A stretch of 64,000 bases of DNA, from the NCBI GenBank assembly GCA_900548975.1, contig URMS01000004.1, positions 1 to 64,000 on the forward strand. Reading direction: 5' to 3'. Made by a program: the position numbers and the translations under genes. The notes below the pieces were generated by a model. The model worked only from the letters and a program-made list of their open reading frames with translations, did not search any database and was not told where the DNA came from. Below are positions 8,007 to 17,914 of the stretch, piece by piece; within the stretch, counting starts at the first letter, position 1, and every line of letters starts with the position of its first letter. The stretch comes from an uncultured Porphyromonadaceae bacterium (lineage in GTDB: Bacteria > Bacteroidota > Bacteroidia > Bacteroidales > Muribaculaceae).

Positions 8007-9305
8007 CTATCGTTGGAGATACGTGAGCAGATCGGCCACAATGAAGGTGCTTCCGCCTACAAAGACGGTATCATCGGCAGCGGCGTCGTTGCATGCAGCC
8101 TCATAGGCTTCGGCGACAGAGCCGAAAGCACGTCCGTCGAGACCTGCGGTTCTTGCCACTTCGAGTGTCGATGCGGCGTCACGGCCGCGGCGCACCGACG
8201 GTGTGGCGAAATAGTACACGGCATTGCGCGGCATCTGCCCCATGATGGCAGTCACATCCTTGTCGTTGACAAAGCCCACGACCATCCGCAGCGTACCCTC
8301 TTCTTCCGAAATCGCCTTCAGTCGCGGTCCGAGCCACCTCCAGCCGCCTATATTGTGGCCGGTATCGCAGACAGTGCGTACGGTAGTTCCCGACACTGTC
8401 ATCCACCGGCCCTGAAGTCCCGTCAGCTCGCAGACCGATGCAAAGCCACGCGCTACGGCAGCGGCGTCGATGCGGTCGAAACGGCGTGCTATAATTGCGA
8501 GAGTGTGCAGCACGGTATTGGCGTTCTCGGCCTGGCAGTCGCCGGTGAGTTCGCCCCTTATGTCGCCCCATGGCGTGCCCCGGTAGAGAATGGTATCGCC
8601 GTCGGGGCTTGCCGACTCATAGGCAGGCGTGTCTCCGGCAAAAACGGCAGGGGCGCGCATGGCAGCCGCCTGTCGCTCGAAGACGGCGCGGACGTCCCCC
8701 GCGGCATTTCCTATCACAACGGGTGTAAGCGGCTTGATGATACCGGCCTTTTCGGCGGCTATGGCCTCCTCGGTGTCGCCGAGCAGCGCCATGTGGTCGG
8801 GCGATATGTTGGTTATCACACTCACAAGCGGCGCAAGGATGTTGGTGCTGTCGAGACGTCCGCCGAGGCCGGTCTCGATCACGGCAACATCCACACCGCA
8901 GTCGGCGAAATATCGGAATGCCATAACCGTAGTCAGCTCGAAAAAGCTCGGCTCGATGCCCTCGGGAGGCGTAGCACGGAAATCTTCGATAAAATTCTCC
9001 ACAAACGATTTGTCGGCCGGAACTCCGTCGACACGTATGCGCTCGCGGAAATCGACCAAATGAGGCGAAGTATAGAGGCCCACCTTGTATCCGGCCGCCT
9101 GCAGCACGGCAGCTATGGTATGGGCCGTACTGCCCTTGCCGTTGGTTCCGGCGATATGGATGGTGGCGAACTGCCGGTGCGGATTGCCATAGCGTGCCTC
9201 GAGGGCGAGCGTGGTACCGAGCCCGGGCTTGTAGGCCTTGGCACCGACGTTCTGAAACATCGGCACCTGGTTGAAAAGCCACTCTATCGAGTCTTGATAT
9301 GCCAT
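8007..9305 (-). CDS. folC: Dihydrofolate synthase / folylpolyglutamate synthase
   Basis: A 432-residue Mur-ligase-family enzyme that adds glutamate to dihydropteroate and folates using ATP. The P-loop GTNGKGST is at 53-60, followed by YTSPHLVDFRERIRVDG. Further family motifs include TELTTVMAFRYF-like residues, ETGLGGRLDSTN, and NISPDHMALLGDT. It is cytoplasmic. It is the last gene of a seven-gene minus-strand run; its ATG overlaps the stop of the upstream chromate-transporter half (TGATG), suggesting translational coupling. Confidence 0.95.
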   Translation of the reverse strand: MAYQDSIEWLFNQVPMFQNVGAKAYKPGLGTTLALEARYGNPHRQFATIHIAGTNGKGSTAHTIAAVLQAAGYKVGLYTSPHLVDFRERIRVDGVPADKSFVENFIEDFRATPPEGIEPSFFELTTVMAFRYFADCGVDVAVIETGLGGRLDSTNILAPLVSVITNISPDHMALLGDTEEAIAAEKAGIIKPLTPVVIGNAAGDVRAVFERQAAAMRAPAVFAGDTPAYESASPDGDTILYRGTPWGDIRGELTGDCQAENANTVLHTLAIIARRFDRIDAAAVARGFASVCELTGLQGRWMTVSGTTVRTVCDTGHNIGGWRWLGPRLKAISEEEGTLRMVVGFVNDKDVTAIMGQMPRNAVYYFATPSVRRGRDAASTLEVARTAGLDGRAFGSVAEAYEAACNDAAADDTVFVGGSTFIVADLLTYLQR

Positions 9306-9877
9306 CAGAATATGAAGTAACCTATTATTCCTGCCGCTATTATAACGGCAATAGGGTGTATTTTAGTAAAAAGAACCACCGCGAGCGAAGCCACTGCCAG
9401 AACTATGCTTTTGGCAATATCGGGGCTGGTGGTGCCGAAATTCTGTCCGTTCATCAGCAGAAGCGCCGCCGAGGCTATAAGGCCGACCACAACAGGGCGA
9501 AGTCCGGCAAAAATACCTTTGAGAACGGCACTGTCGCGATGGCGGGTTATATAGTGACCCACATAGCGAACCAGTACAAACGACGGAAGCACCACCACAA
9601 GCGTGCACAGCAGCGAGCCGAGAATGCCCCATACGGGCGACGACAGTGCGGGCGACGACACACCCGGCGCCACATATCCGATGTATGTGGCCGAATTGAT
9701 GCCGATCGGGCCGGGCGTCATCTGCGATATGGCCACAATGTCGGTAAAGGTCTGTTCGGAAATCCATCCGGGAGTCACTATCTCGTTCTCTATCAGCGCA
9801 AGCATGGCATAGCCGCCGCCGAAGCCGAAGAAGCCGATCTTGAGATAGCTCCATATCAGACGTAGATATATCATCAT
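9305..9877 (-). CDS. Chromate transporter family protein (half-length, second of a pair)
   Basis: A 190-residue membrane protein of the short CHR (ChrA) family. The N-terminal signature GFFGFGGGYAMLALIENE and the SQMTPGPIGINSATYIGY segment are typical. About five to six membrane helices are visible. It pairs with the similar adjacent protein; short-chain CHR proteins usually work as two-gene pairs with opposite membrane topology. Starts and stops overlap with both neighbours (ATGA with the upstream half, TGATG with folC). The substrate may be chromate or another anion; chromate specificity is not proven by sequence. Confidence 0.9.
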   Translation of the reverse strand: MMIYLRLIWSYLKIGFFGFGGGYAMLALIENEIVTPGWISEQTFTDIVAISQMTPGPIGINSATYIGYVAPGVSSPALSSPVWGILGSLLCTLVVVLPSFVLVRYVGHYITRHRDSAVLKGIFAGLRPVVVGLIASAALLLMNGQNFGTTSPDIAKSIVLAVASLAVVLFTKIHPIAVIIAAGIIGYFIF

Positions 9878-10434
9878 TTGTCCTTGAGTATTTTATGACT
9901 GCGGCGCGCCAGCCACCAGCCGGTGAGGCCGCCAAGTGCTATATACAGTATGGGGTTGGACACCACCGGCCATTTCGACCATATCAGCAGGGCGACGGCA
10001 GCGGGTATCCAGGCTGTCTTCCACCCTATGCCGGCCGAGCGGGCCGTGGTGATTACGGGCGCCACTATCAGAGCCACAACAGCGGGGCGTATGCCCTTGA
10101 AAATTGCTGTGAGGGTAGGATTGGAAGTGATGGTCTCGGGAGTGAGGAACATGGCGATGGCCAGGATAATGAGGAAGCACGGCATGATGGTGCCGGCTGC
10201 CGCGGCAATGCTGCCTTTAAGCCCGCGTAGCCTGTCGCCGACCACGACAGAGATATTCACCGCAAGGATGCCCGGAAGCGACTGCGCCACGGCAAGCAGG
10301 TCGAGAAACTCCTCGCGGCGCAGCCAGCGGTGTTTGTCGACGACCTCCCGCTCTATAATAGAAATCATCGCCCAGCCTCCGCCAAAGGTGAAGGCACCTA
10401 TCTTGGCAAATGTGAGAAAAAGATTACGTAACAT
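9874..10434 (-). CDS. Chromate transporter family protein (half-length, first of a pair)
   Basis: A 186-residue short-chain CHR protein, the partner of the downstream half. It has TFGGGWAMISIIEREVV at the N-terminus and AVAQSLPGILAVNISVVVGDRL, the two diagnostic CHR stretches. It starts two bases after the mutS2 stop and overlaps its partner by four bases. It is an inner-membrane protein. The neighbours (DNA repair, ribosome rescue, folate) do not reveal a specific role. Confidence 0.9.
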   Translation of the reverse strand: MLRNLFLTFAKIGAFTFGGGWAMISIIEREVVDKHRWLRREEFLDLLAVAQSLPGILAVNISVVVGDRLRGLKGSIAAAAGTIMPCFLIILAIAMFLTPETITSNPTLTAIFKGIRPAVVALIVAPVITTARSAGIGWKTAWIPAAVALLIWSKWPVVSNPILYIALGGLTGWWLARRSHKILKDK

Positions 10435-10436
10435 TT

Positions 10437-12905
10437 TTAAAATTCCACTACCGTAATACCCGGACCGCCGAAGCGCACGTCCTCGTCGTGATAAGTTTTC
10501 ACCGCTCCGACCGTGCCGAGGTACTGGCGTATGGCCTGGCGCAGAGCGCCGGTACCGGTGCCGTGAAGGATGCGGACACGGCTGCTGTTGAACTGGATGG
10601 CATCGTCGATGTAGTACATAACGGCCTGCACGGCCTCGTCGGCACGCATGCCGCGCACATCGAGCTGCTGGCTGAAGGCGAGCTGACGCTCGCGGCTCGA
10701 TTCCGAAGTCTGCGACGAGAGGTAGCCGGTGGATTCCACAAGCCCGCTCTTGCCCGCTCCCGACGACGAACTGCGTATGGTGCGTTTGAGCCGCGACAGC
10801 TTCACGCGCGTCTTGATCTGCCCGAAAACCACCGTGGCTTCCTTGCCGTTTATTTCGGCTATGGTGCCAACGGTCGAAGCGCCGTCGGCCATCACCACAT
10901 TGTCGCCCACTGCAAGGGGGCGCTCTTCGGTCTTTTTCGCCGGCGCGGCCGCTTTCGGCTTCTTTTTGCCGGGAAGTTTTTTAGACAGCAGCGGATGCGC
11001 CTCGTCCTTCCCTTTTTCGAGCTCGCGGCGTTCTTCCTCGAGCTTCTCGCGGGCCTGGCGTGTATGCTCTTTCTCGGCCTGAGCCGTGCGTATCTCGCGT
11101 ATGGTGCGCTCGATAGCGGCATTGCTGCCCTCGAGGATGCGCTGGGCCTCGGTGCGGGCTTCGCCGATAATCTCGCGGCGTTTCTGCCGCAGAGTCTCCA
11201 TCTCGGCCTCGTAGCGGGCGAGTGTCTCCTCGAGCTGTTTCTCTTTCAGGCGTATGGAGTCGCGCTTGCGCTCCCAGTAGCGGCGGTCGCGGCCAATGTC
11301 GAGCAGATAGCGGTCCATATTCACGTAGTCGCTGCCCACAATAGCCTTGGCGTCCTCAATTATATCGTCGGGAAGCCCTGTCTTGCGGGCTATCTCGATG
11401 GCAAACGAGCTGCCAGGCTGCCCGATGGCGAGGCGGAACATCGGCTGCATGCGGTTGCGGTCGTAAAGCATAGATCCGTTGACAAGCCCGGGGGTCTCCT
11501 CGGCGAACTGCTTCAGATTGTGGTAGTGGGTGGTTATGACACCCCACATGCCCTTCTCGTTGAGGCGCCGCAGCCCGGCCTGCGCTATTGCCCCGCCGAT
11601 CTGCGGCTCGGTGCCGCCGCCGAACTCGTCGATGAGCACCAGAGTGCGCGCATCGCCCTGGGTGAGGAAGCGCTTCATGTTGCGCAGATGCGAGGAATAT
11701 GTACTCAGATCGTCCTCTATCGACTGGTCGTCGCCGATGTCGAGGAAAATGACGTCAAAGACCCCGACGTGCGAGTTTGAGTACACCGGCGGCAACAGGC
11801 CGCACTGAAGCATGTACTGCACTATGGCCACGGTCTTGAGCGTAACCGACTTGCCGCCGGCATTGGGGCCGGATATTATGAGGAGGCGCTGCTCGGGTGT
11901 AAGACGTATGTCGAGGGGCACTATCTCCTTGCCCTGGCGCTCGAGAGCGAGCTTAAGGCCCGGGTGGCAGGCATGGTACCATTCGATTTCCGGACCGTCG
12001 GAGAGATTGGGCAGCACGGCATCGATGTCGCGGGCATAGCGCGCCTTGGCATATATGAAATCGAACTCGCCCAGGAGCTCGAAGGCACCGAGGAGTTCGT
12101 CGATATCTGGCCGGATGGTGTCGGCCAGTGCGGTGAGTATGCGCACTATCTCGCGGCGCTCGTCGGCGGCAAGTTCGCGAAGGCGGTTGTTGGCCTCCAC
12201 GACCTCGGCCGGCTCTATGAAGTAGGTCTTGCCCGAGGCCGACTCGCCCTGCACTATACCGGAAATCTTGCGCTTGTACATCGGCGCTACCGGTATCACC
12301 AGACGGCCGTCGCGCACCGACGGCACGGTGTCCGATTCGAGATAGCCCTCGCGGACGGCGGCCGAAATGACACGCCGCATCGCCGAATTGATAGATGCCG
12401 CCGCAGCCGCCATGGAGCGGCGTATTTCGGCGAGTTCGGGCGAGGCGTTGTCCTTGATTTCGCCGTTGCGGTCGATGATGCGGTCGATAGCGGCGACTAT
12501 GGCCGGAAATGTGAACAGATCGCGTGCGAGGGCGTCGAGGGCCGGATACGGCGACTTTGTGCCGTCGTCGGTGCGCAGCTTGGCGAAGAATGTGGCGATA
12601 GCCGCCATGGCGCCGAGCGATGCCCTCAGGCCGGGCAGCTCGCTCTCGGCCGGAAACGAGCCTGGCACACGGAGCGACACCAACAGCTGACGACGGTCGT
12701 GGATGGCCTCGGCGGGGAATCCGGTGTCGGAATTGAGTATGGCGAGCATCTGCGCCGTCTCGTCGAGACGCATGCGCACCACGCCGGGCGATTTCTCGAA
12801 GGCCATGTCGGCACAACGGTCGCGCCCGAGCTGCGATATGCACAGGCGCGCCACATGCTCGCGGACGGAGTCGAATCCTATCTTTTTTTCAAACTCCATG
12901 GGCAT
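10437..12905 (-). CDS. mutS2: MutS2 family DNA/ribosome-associated ATPase
   Basis: An 822-residue MutS2 protein. The Walker A motif GPNAGGKS is at 346-353, followed by the ABC/MutS Walker B LVLIDEFGGGTEP. A long charged coiled coil covers about residues 515-640. A C-terminal Smr nuclease domain carries LDVRGMRADEA and the HGTGTG motif at 781-786. MutS2 suppresses recombination and, in other bacteria, splits collided ribosomes; neighbouring smpB (ribosome rescue) fits the second role. The start shares bases with the smpB stop (TGATG); a second Met two codons later (MEFEKK) is equally possible. Confidence 0.95.
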   Translation of the reverse strand: MPMEFEKKIGFDSVREHVARLCISQLGRDRCADMAFEKSPGVVRMRLDETAQMLAILNSDTGFPAEAIHDRRQLLVSLRVPGSFPAESELPGLRASLGAMAAIATFFAKLRTDDGTKSPYPALDALARDLFTFPAIVAAIDRIIDRNGEIKDNASPELAEIRRSMAAAAASINSAMRRVISAAVREGYLESDTVPSVRDGRLVIPVAPMYKRKISGIVQGESASGKTYFIEPAEVVEANNRLRELAADERREIVRILTALADTIRPDIDELLGAFELLGEFDFIYAKARYARDIDAVLPNLSDGPEIEWYHACHPGLKLALERQGKEIVPLDIRLTPEQRLLIISGPNAGGKSVTLKTVAIVQYMLQCGLLPPVYSNSHVGVFDVIFLDIGDDQSIEDDLSTYSSHLRNMKRFLTQGDARTLVLIDEFGGGTEPQIGGAIAQAGLRRLNEKGMWGVITTHYHNLKQFAEETPGLVNGSMLYDRNRMQPMFRLAIGQPGSSFAIEIARKTGLPDDIIEDAKAIVGSDYVNMDRYLLDIGRDRRYWERKRDSIRLKEKQLEETLARYEAEMETLRQKRREIIGEARTEAQRILEGSNAAIERTIREIRTAQAEKEHTRQAREKLEEERRELEKGKDEAHPLLSKKLPGKKKPKAAAPAKKTEERPLAVGDNVVMADGASTVGTIAEINGKEATVVFGQIKTRVKLSRLKRTIRSSSSGAGKSGLVESTGYLSSQTSESSRERQLAFSQQLDVRGMRADEAVQAVMYYIDDAIQFNSSRVRILHGTGTGALRQAIRQYLGTVGAVKTYHDEDVRFGGPGITVVEF

Positions 12906-13363
12906 CAGCGCTTTTGCATTACACGCGCCAGGGAGCGCTTGTCCTCGCGTTCCTTTATGGCCTGGCGCTTGTCGTACTCTTTCTTGCCGCGGGCCACGCC
13001 GATAACGAGTTTTGCCAGTCCGCGGTCGTTGATAAACAGCCGCAGAGGCACTATGGTGTAGCCGGCGTCGCGTCCGCTTTTGGCAAGCCGCGCTATCTCC
13101 TTGCGGTTGAGAAGCAGCTTGCGGTCGCGGCGAGCCTCATGATTGTTGTAGGTGCCGTAGAAATACTGGGCAATGTTCATGTTCTTGACCCATACCTCAC
13201 CGGCGGCACTGATGTAGCAGAATGTGTCGACGAGCGAGGCGTGTCCCTCGCGAATCGACTTTATCTCCGTGCCGGTGAGCACGATGCCGGCGGTGAATGT
13301 TTCGACAATTTCATAGTCGAAGGTGGCACGGCGGTTTTTTATGTTGATTTCCTTGGGTTTCAT
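12905..13363 (-). CDS. smpB: SsrA-binding protein SmpB
   Basis: A 152-residue tmRNA-binding protein for rescue of stalled ribosomes. It starts [20 protein letters not shown] and contains [15 protein letters not shown] and [17 protein letters not shown], all typical of SmpB. I chose the start at 13363, where ATGA overlaps the stop of the upstream gene. The frame stays open for 29 further codons upstream, but that stretch is antisense-like and not SmpB. It is translationally coupled to mutS2 downstream. Confidence 0.96.
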   Translation of the reverse strand: MKPKEINIKNRRATFDYEIVETFTAGIVLTGTEIKSIREGHASLVDTFCYISAAGEVWVKNMNIAQYFYGTYNNHEARRDRKLLLNRKEIARLAKSGRDAGYTIVPLRLFINDRGLAKLVIGVARGKKEYDKRQAIKEREDKRSLARVMQKR

Positions 13364-13917
13364 GGAATAATAAAGTAGAGAAGATAATATATGAGGAGCG
13401 GCACTGCCACCACGGCGCCGGCGGCCACAAGCAGGAAGCGCATCTCGCATCCGCGGCGCACCTCCATATAGGGAATGGCCTTATAGAGCACGAGCACCAC
13501 GTACAGAGGCATGAAGCGCATGAGCATGATGCTCCACGGCAGACAGTTGGTGATGATCTGTATGAGCACCATCAGCCCCAGGCCGGCCACCGTGAGCGAG
13601 GCTGCGCGGCGTGTGTCGAAATGCCCTTTGGCGGTAAGCGGGCCAAGATAGTAGTCGAATATAAGCTTGGCTATGAACACCGACACAAAATAGGAGCCGA
13701 AATCGGCCACAGCGCGTATGAGCACGGTGCCCAGCTCCACGTGGCGCTGATAGAAGAATGCCAGAAATTCGGTTATGGCGGCTATGCCCATAAGCGGGTA
13801 CAGCCCTTTTTGCAGCAGCTCTTCGGGGTCGGGATTGCTCTTTTCCATGTCCTCCCAGCCATGGGCGGGAGCGAGCAACAACTGAATGAGGTATTTGAGA
13901 AATGAGAACATAGTCAT
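13360..13917 (-). CDS. Yip1-family integral membrane protein
   Basis: About 185 residues with five predicted membrane helices and the pattern of bacterial Yip1-domain proteins ([12 protein letters not shown] near the N-terminus, [25 protein letters not shown]). Its function is unknown. The start at 13917 is preferred because it forms an ATGA overlap with the upstream Ca-ATPase stop; a longer reading from 13938 is possible but less economical. It overlaps smpB by four bases downstream. Confidence 0.75.
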   Translation of the reverse strand: MTMFSFLKYLIQLLLAPAHGWEDMEKSNPDPEELLQKGLYPLMGIAAITEFLAFFYQRHVELGTVLIRAVADFGSYFVSVFIAKLIFDYYLGPLTAKGHFDTRRAASLTVAGLGLMVLIQIITNCLPWSIMLMRFMPLYVVLVLYKAIPYMEVRRGCEMRFLLVAAGAVVAVPLLIYYLLYFIIP

Positions 13918-16565
13918 TTTTTTCGTATTACCCGCCACAGCTCACCGAGCCACAGTACCGGCGATGTGCCCAGAATAATGATGAGCCAGTCGGTGAGGCT
14001 GAGCGGAACGACTCCGAACCAGGCACCGCCGAATGTCACAATCAGAATCTGGCCGACAAATATCACCAGCACTATACTCAGGAAACCGCTGCATCCCCTG
14101 AAGTGGAAAGCGGAGCGGCCGGTGGCATAAGCACGGGCGTTGAACAGGTTCCAGAACTGCAAAAATACGAAAATTGTGAAAAACAGACTAAGTTCGTACG
14201 CACTTAATTCGTGTTTTGCCGGCATCCAGCTCAGCGAAAAGACATCGGCAAGCGATTTTACCTCGGTATGCTGCATGAAGAAGAGCAGCCCCATCAGGAA
14301 AGCGGCAAATACGATGCCGCAGCCGAGGATGAAATGCCACATCGGACGATTGATGATGAAATCGGACGGACGCCGCGGTTTTTCGGCCATTACCGATGCC
14401 GTCGGCGGCAGCGACGCAAGGGCTATGGCGGCGAAGGTGTCCATAATCAGATTCACCCACAGTATCTGTATGACCGTAAGGGGCGACTGCAGGCCCATGA
14501 AAGCACCGCCGAGCACGGTGACGCAGGCCACGATGTTGACCGTTATCTGGAAGAGGATAAAACGCTGGATATTGCGGTAGAGCGAGCGGCCCCACATGAC
14601 CGCGCGGCCTATCGAGGCGAACGAATTGTCGATGATGGTGATGTCGGACGCCTCTTTTGCCACCGAAGTGCCGTCGCCCATCGACAGGCCTACCTGGGCC
14701 GTCTTGAGGGCCGGAGCGTCGTTGGTGCCGTCACCGGTCACAGCCACGACCTCGCCATCGGCCTGCAGGGCCTCGACAAGGCGCTTTTTGTCGAGAGGGC
14801 GCGCGCGGGCTATGATGCGGATATCGCGCACGCGGTCGGGAAGCTCGGCATCGGGGATGGCGGCAAATTCCGGACCGGTGACAATCTGACTGTCCGAAGC
14901 CTCGAGGCCGATCTGACGTCCTATCTCGCGGGCAGTTGCCGGTGTGTCGCCTGTGACTATCTTGATGCCGATACCGGCGTCGAGCACCTCGCGGACAGCG
15001 GCAGGAACATCGGCACGGACCGGATCGGATATGGCCGTTATGCCCAGAAAACTGAGATCGGTATTGGCAAGAGCGCCGTCCACAATTGGCGAGGCACCCT
15101 CCTCTACTTTCTGCCAGGCGAATCCGAGAGTGCGCATGCCCTGGTTCTGATATTGCAGAAGGCGGGCCTCTATCTCCTTCGGCCCTACCCCTTCGGGCGT
15201 GTGGGCACACATGGAGTAGACGATTTCGGGTGCGCCTTTAACGAACAGAAGCGTGCGTCCGTCGGAGCACCGCACCTCGGTGGCCATGTACTTGCGTTCG
15301 GTGCTGAACGGAATCTCGGCAAGCGTCGCAACGCTTGCCCTCAGGGCCTCGTAATCGTGACCGTTTTTGTGCAGCCACAGCAGAAGGGCGCCTTCGGTCG
15401 GGTTGCCGATCGCCTTGGGATGCGAGGCGTCGGAGAGGTCGAGTTCGGCGGTAGAGTTCACGGCCATGCCAAGGGCTATGGTGTCGGCATCGGGGTTGCC
15501 GTAGAAATCGGCGCTGTACACACGCATCTGATTCTCGGTGAGCGTGCCGGTCTTGTCGGTGCATATCACGGTCGCGGCGCCCATGGTCTCGCAGGCATGC
15601 ATGCGGCGCACGAGGTTGTTGCCGCGGAGCATGCGGCGCATGGAGTATGCCAGGCTCATGGTCACGGCCATAGGAAGGCCCTCGGGCACCGAGCATACCA
15701 CAAGGGTCACCGCTATCATGATGGTCTGCAGGAAATAGGCGCCGAATTCCATCCAGTCGAACGTCGGATCCTGCAGGAAATACATGAGCACACGGCCCAG
15801 AACCACGGCGATGCCTACGATATAACTGAAGCGGGTGATGAGGCGCCCGAGACGGTCGAGCTGATTGTCGAGCGGAGTACGCACCGAATTGTCGATCTGC
15901 GCGGCTGTGAATACCTTGCCGTTCTCGGTGGCATCGCCCACGGCATCGACGCGCATCACGCCGTGGCCCTCCATCACCTTGGTGCCGCGGAGCACGCGGT
16001 TAGTCGGGAAAGTGGCTTCAGGGTCATTTTTAGCCGGATCGGCATCCTTTGTGCAGACGGGCTCGCCGGTGAGGGTCGATTCATCGACGCTGAGAGTGAC
16101 CGATTCGAGAAGGACACCGTCGGCAGGAATTTCGGAACCGGTGGAAATCATCACCACATCGCCCACCACGATATCCTTGCGGGGAACCTCGGCGACATGG
16201 CCGTCGCGGAGCACCTGCACGGCCTCGTCGTCGTTGACGCGGTTGAGTATGGCAAATTCCTTATCGGCCTTAAGCTCGAGCAGAAAACCAAGACCGGTAG
16301 CCAGTATGATGGCTATGAAAATACCTACAGGCTCAAAAAACACCGCTCCGCCCTCGTGAAGGAAAAAGTATTCATAGAGCGAAATGGCCACACTGAGAAT
16401 ACCGGCGCATAAGAGAATGATGATGAGAGGATCGCGGAATTTTTCGAAAAAGCGCTTCCATACCGACTTCTGCTCGGGCGTAGAGAGCACATTGGCGCCA
16501 TGTATGCGCCGACTTTCTTCGACTTCGCCCGAAGTCAAACCTTTATATTGGTGCGAATGTATCAT
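13914..16565 (-). CDS. P-type calcium-transporting ATPase (PMCA type)
   Basis: An 883-residue P2-type ATPase that probably exports Ca2+ across the inner membrane. The phosphorylation motif DKTGT is at 337-341, the PEGLP ion-binding helix at 294-298, the TGE actuator motif in LTGEPV at 166-168, and VTGDGTNDAPALK in the hinge region. Residues 7-40 form the usual cation-ATPase N-terminal domain. It is the first gene of the seven-gene minus-strand run. A box TAACTTCG on the minus strand near 16640 is a weak -7 candidate. Confidence 0.93.
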   Translation of the reverse strand: MIHSHQYKGLTSGEVEESRRIHGANVLSTPEQKSVWKRFFEKFRDPLIIILLCAGILSVAISLYEYFFLHEGGAVFFEPVGIFIAIILATGLGFLLELKADKEFAILNRVNDDEAVQVLRDGHVAEVPRKDIVVGDVVMISTGSEIPADGVLLESVTLSVDESTLTGEPVCTKDADPAKNDPEATFPTNRVLRGTKVMEGHGVMRVDAVGDATENGKVFTAAQIDNSVRTPLDNQLDRLGRLITRFSYIVGIAVVLGRVLMYFLQDPTFDWMEFGAYFLQTIMIAVTLVVCSVPEGLPMAVTMSLAYSMRRMLRGNNLVRRMHACETMGAATVICTDKTGTLTENQMRVYSADFYGNPDADTIALGMAVNSTAELDLSDASHPKAIGNPTEGALLLWLHKNGHDYEALRASVATLAEIPFSTERKYMATEVRCSDGRTLLFVKGAPEIVYSMCAHTPEGVGPKEIEARLLQYQNQGMRTLGFAWQKVEEGASPIVDGALANTDLSFLGITAISDPVRADVPAAVREVLDAGIGIKIVTGDTPATAREIGRQIGLEASDSQIVTGPEFAAIPDAELPDRVRDIRIIARARPLDKKRLVEALQADGEVVAVTGDGTNDAPALKTAQVGLSMGDGTSVAKEASDITIIDNSFASIGRAVMWGRSLYRNIQRFILFQITVNIVACVTVLGGAFMGLQSPLTVIQILWVNLIMDTFAAIALASLPPTASVMAEKPRRPSDFIINRPMWHFILGCGIVFAAFLMGLLFFMQHTEVKSLADVFSLSWMPAKHELSAYELSLFFTIFVFLQFWNLFNARAYATGRSAFHFRGCSGFLSIVLVIFVGQILIVTFGGAWFGVVPLSLTDWLIIILGTSPVLWLGELWRVIRKK

Positions 16566-16727
16566 TTCAGTTCAGACAGTACACTTTTGAAACCGTGGAT
16601 ATATGTTTTATGTTCATGCAATTGCCGAGGCGGCGCGAAGTTAGTCATTTTTTCGCTATACCGCCTCATCCGCCCCATTAAATTTTTATGAAACCTCTCC
16701 CACAGCCGTTCATAACGGGCTGGAGGT

Positions 16728-16758
16728 TTTGTGATTTCGGGGTAATGTGCTATATTTG
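16728..16758 (+). promoter_or_regulatory. Promoter of the CHASE2-caspase operon
   Basis: TTTG at 16728-16731, a 19-base spacer and TATATTTG at 16751-16758, a perfect Bacteroidetes promoter. The start codon is only five bases after the -7 box, so the mRNA would have almost no leader. Confidence 0.75.
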
Positions 16759-16762
16759 CAGG

Positions 16763-17914
16763 ATGAAGCGCTTGGCACGGCAGATGGCAAAATACCGGCA
16801 GATAGCGGCGGCGTCCACAATCGCCGTACTACTTGTATTGGCCGACTATTTTTCGTCGAATATGAGCTACCCTCTGCTCGATTCGTCGGACTCGCTTGCA
16901 CCATACGCATACCTATGGGACAAGGATGACGGCGCCTTCGACGACATACTGTGCGCCAATGTGGCACTCGACAAGGAACTGGTGACCGTCTGCGACGAAT
17001 TCGGCGACAGCGCTGGCCGCGCCGCCATCACCGACAGGGCTACTCTGCTGCGCTTTCTCGAAATCGCCGACAGCAGCCGCTACCGATACATCTTTCTCGA
17101 CATTCGCTTCGAACAGGGTTTCGACACGCCCCACGACTCAGCGCTCTTCGCGCGCATCAAATCGATGCCCCGCGTGGTCTTCTCGACTCACCGCGGCCTC
17201 GAGGATGATATAAGCGACCCGACTCTTGCTGCAAAATCGGCCTACGCCGACTACCGCCACAAACGCCAGGCAGGATTCTCGCGCTACGAGTTCCTGCAGG
17301 ACGGCCATGAGTCGGTGGCCCTGAGGATGTACCGCGAACTGGACGGCGGCGACATACACCCCACCATTCTCGGCCATGCCGACCGCGGCCGACTGTGCCA
17401 CAACATGCTCTTCGTGCCCATACCGGTATCGGCGACAGAAATCTACGGTCCCGACGGCGAAATTCGCTATCCCTATCTCGGCTCGCAGCTTCTGGGAAAA
17501 TACACCGCCGGGGAGCTGCGCGGACTCATGGACGGCAAAATAGTGCTTGTCGGCGACTTCGACAACGACGTCCACAGCACTTTCACCGGCGACGTGCCCG
17601 GGCCGCTGCTGAGCTACTACGCCTATCGCGCACTCGCCGCCGGCGACCATAAAGTGAACTTTGGGCTCTACATATTCCTGGCGGCCATATACTTCGGCAT
17701 AGCATTGACACTGCTGGGCAAAATGCCGCTCAGAATACATGTGAAACGGCCATTCCTGCTGCTCGCGCTGTCGTTCGTCAGCTGGGGTGTCATACTGTGG
17801 GCCCTGAAGATAGTGCTGTTCATCACCTGTTCCCTCGATTTCTGCGCCACCCTTCCGGCGGCCGCCTTCTCCATTATATCTTTCTACAGAAAAATAACAT
17901 CAAACCAATCATAA
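16763..17914 (+). CDS. CHASE2-domain membrane protein
   Basis: A 383-residue membrane protein. One N-terminal membrane helix (about 14-32) is followed by an extracytoplasmic CHASE2 sensor-like domain (about 45-290, with ITDRATLLRFLEIADSSRYRYIFLDIRF and DGKIVLVGDFDNDVHST). Two to three C-terminal membrane helices follow, and there is no cytoplasmic output domain. The open frame extends further upstream, but those codons lie inside the promoter; 16763 or the Met at 16784 is the likely start. The stop overlaps the start of the downstream caspase-like gene (TAATG), so the two are probably made together and may form a membrane sensor-protease pair (inference). Confidence 0.8.
   Translation: MKRLARQMAKYRQIAAASTIAVLLVLADYFSSNMSYPLLDSSDSLAPYAYLWDKDDGAFDDILCANVALDKELVTVCDEFGDSAGRAAITDRATLLRFLEIADSSRYRYIFLDIRFEQGFDTPHDSALFARIKSMPRVVFSTHRGLEDDISDPTLAAKSAYADYRHKRQAGFSRYEFLQDGHESVALRMYRELDGGDIHPTILGHADRGRLCHNMLFVPIPVSATEIYGPDGEIRYPYLGSQLLGKYTAGELRGLMDGKIVLVGDFDNDVHSTFTGDVPGPLLSYYAYRALAAGDHKVNFGLYIFLAAIYFGIALTLLGKMPLRIHVKRPFLLLALSFVSWGVILWALKIVLFITCSLDFCATLPAAAFSIISFYRKITSNQS

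Noticed and set aside
8013..9320. 435-codon plus-strand frame opposite folC
   Set aside because: Shadow of folC; no family features.
13364..13450. 29-codon N-terminal extension of SmpB
   Set aside because: SmpB proteins begin near [12 protein letters not shown]; the extension overlaps the upstream Yip1 gene and has no start signal.
14211..16412. 733-codon plus-strand frame across the Ca-ATPase gene
   Set aside because: Antisense shadow of a clear P-type ATPase; rich in His/Gly/Arg without recognisable domains.
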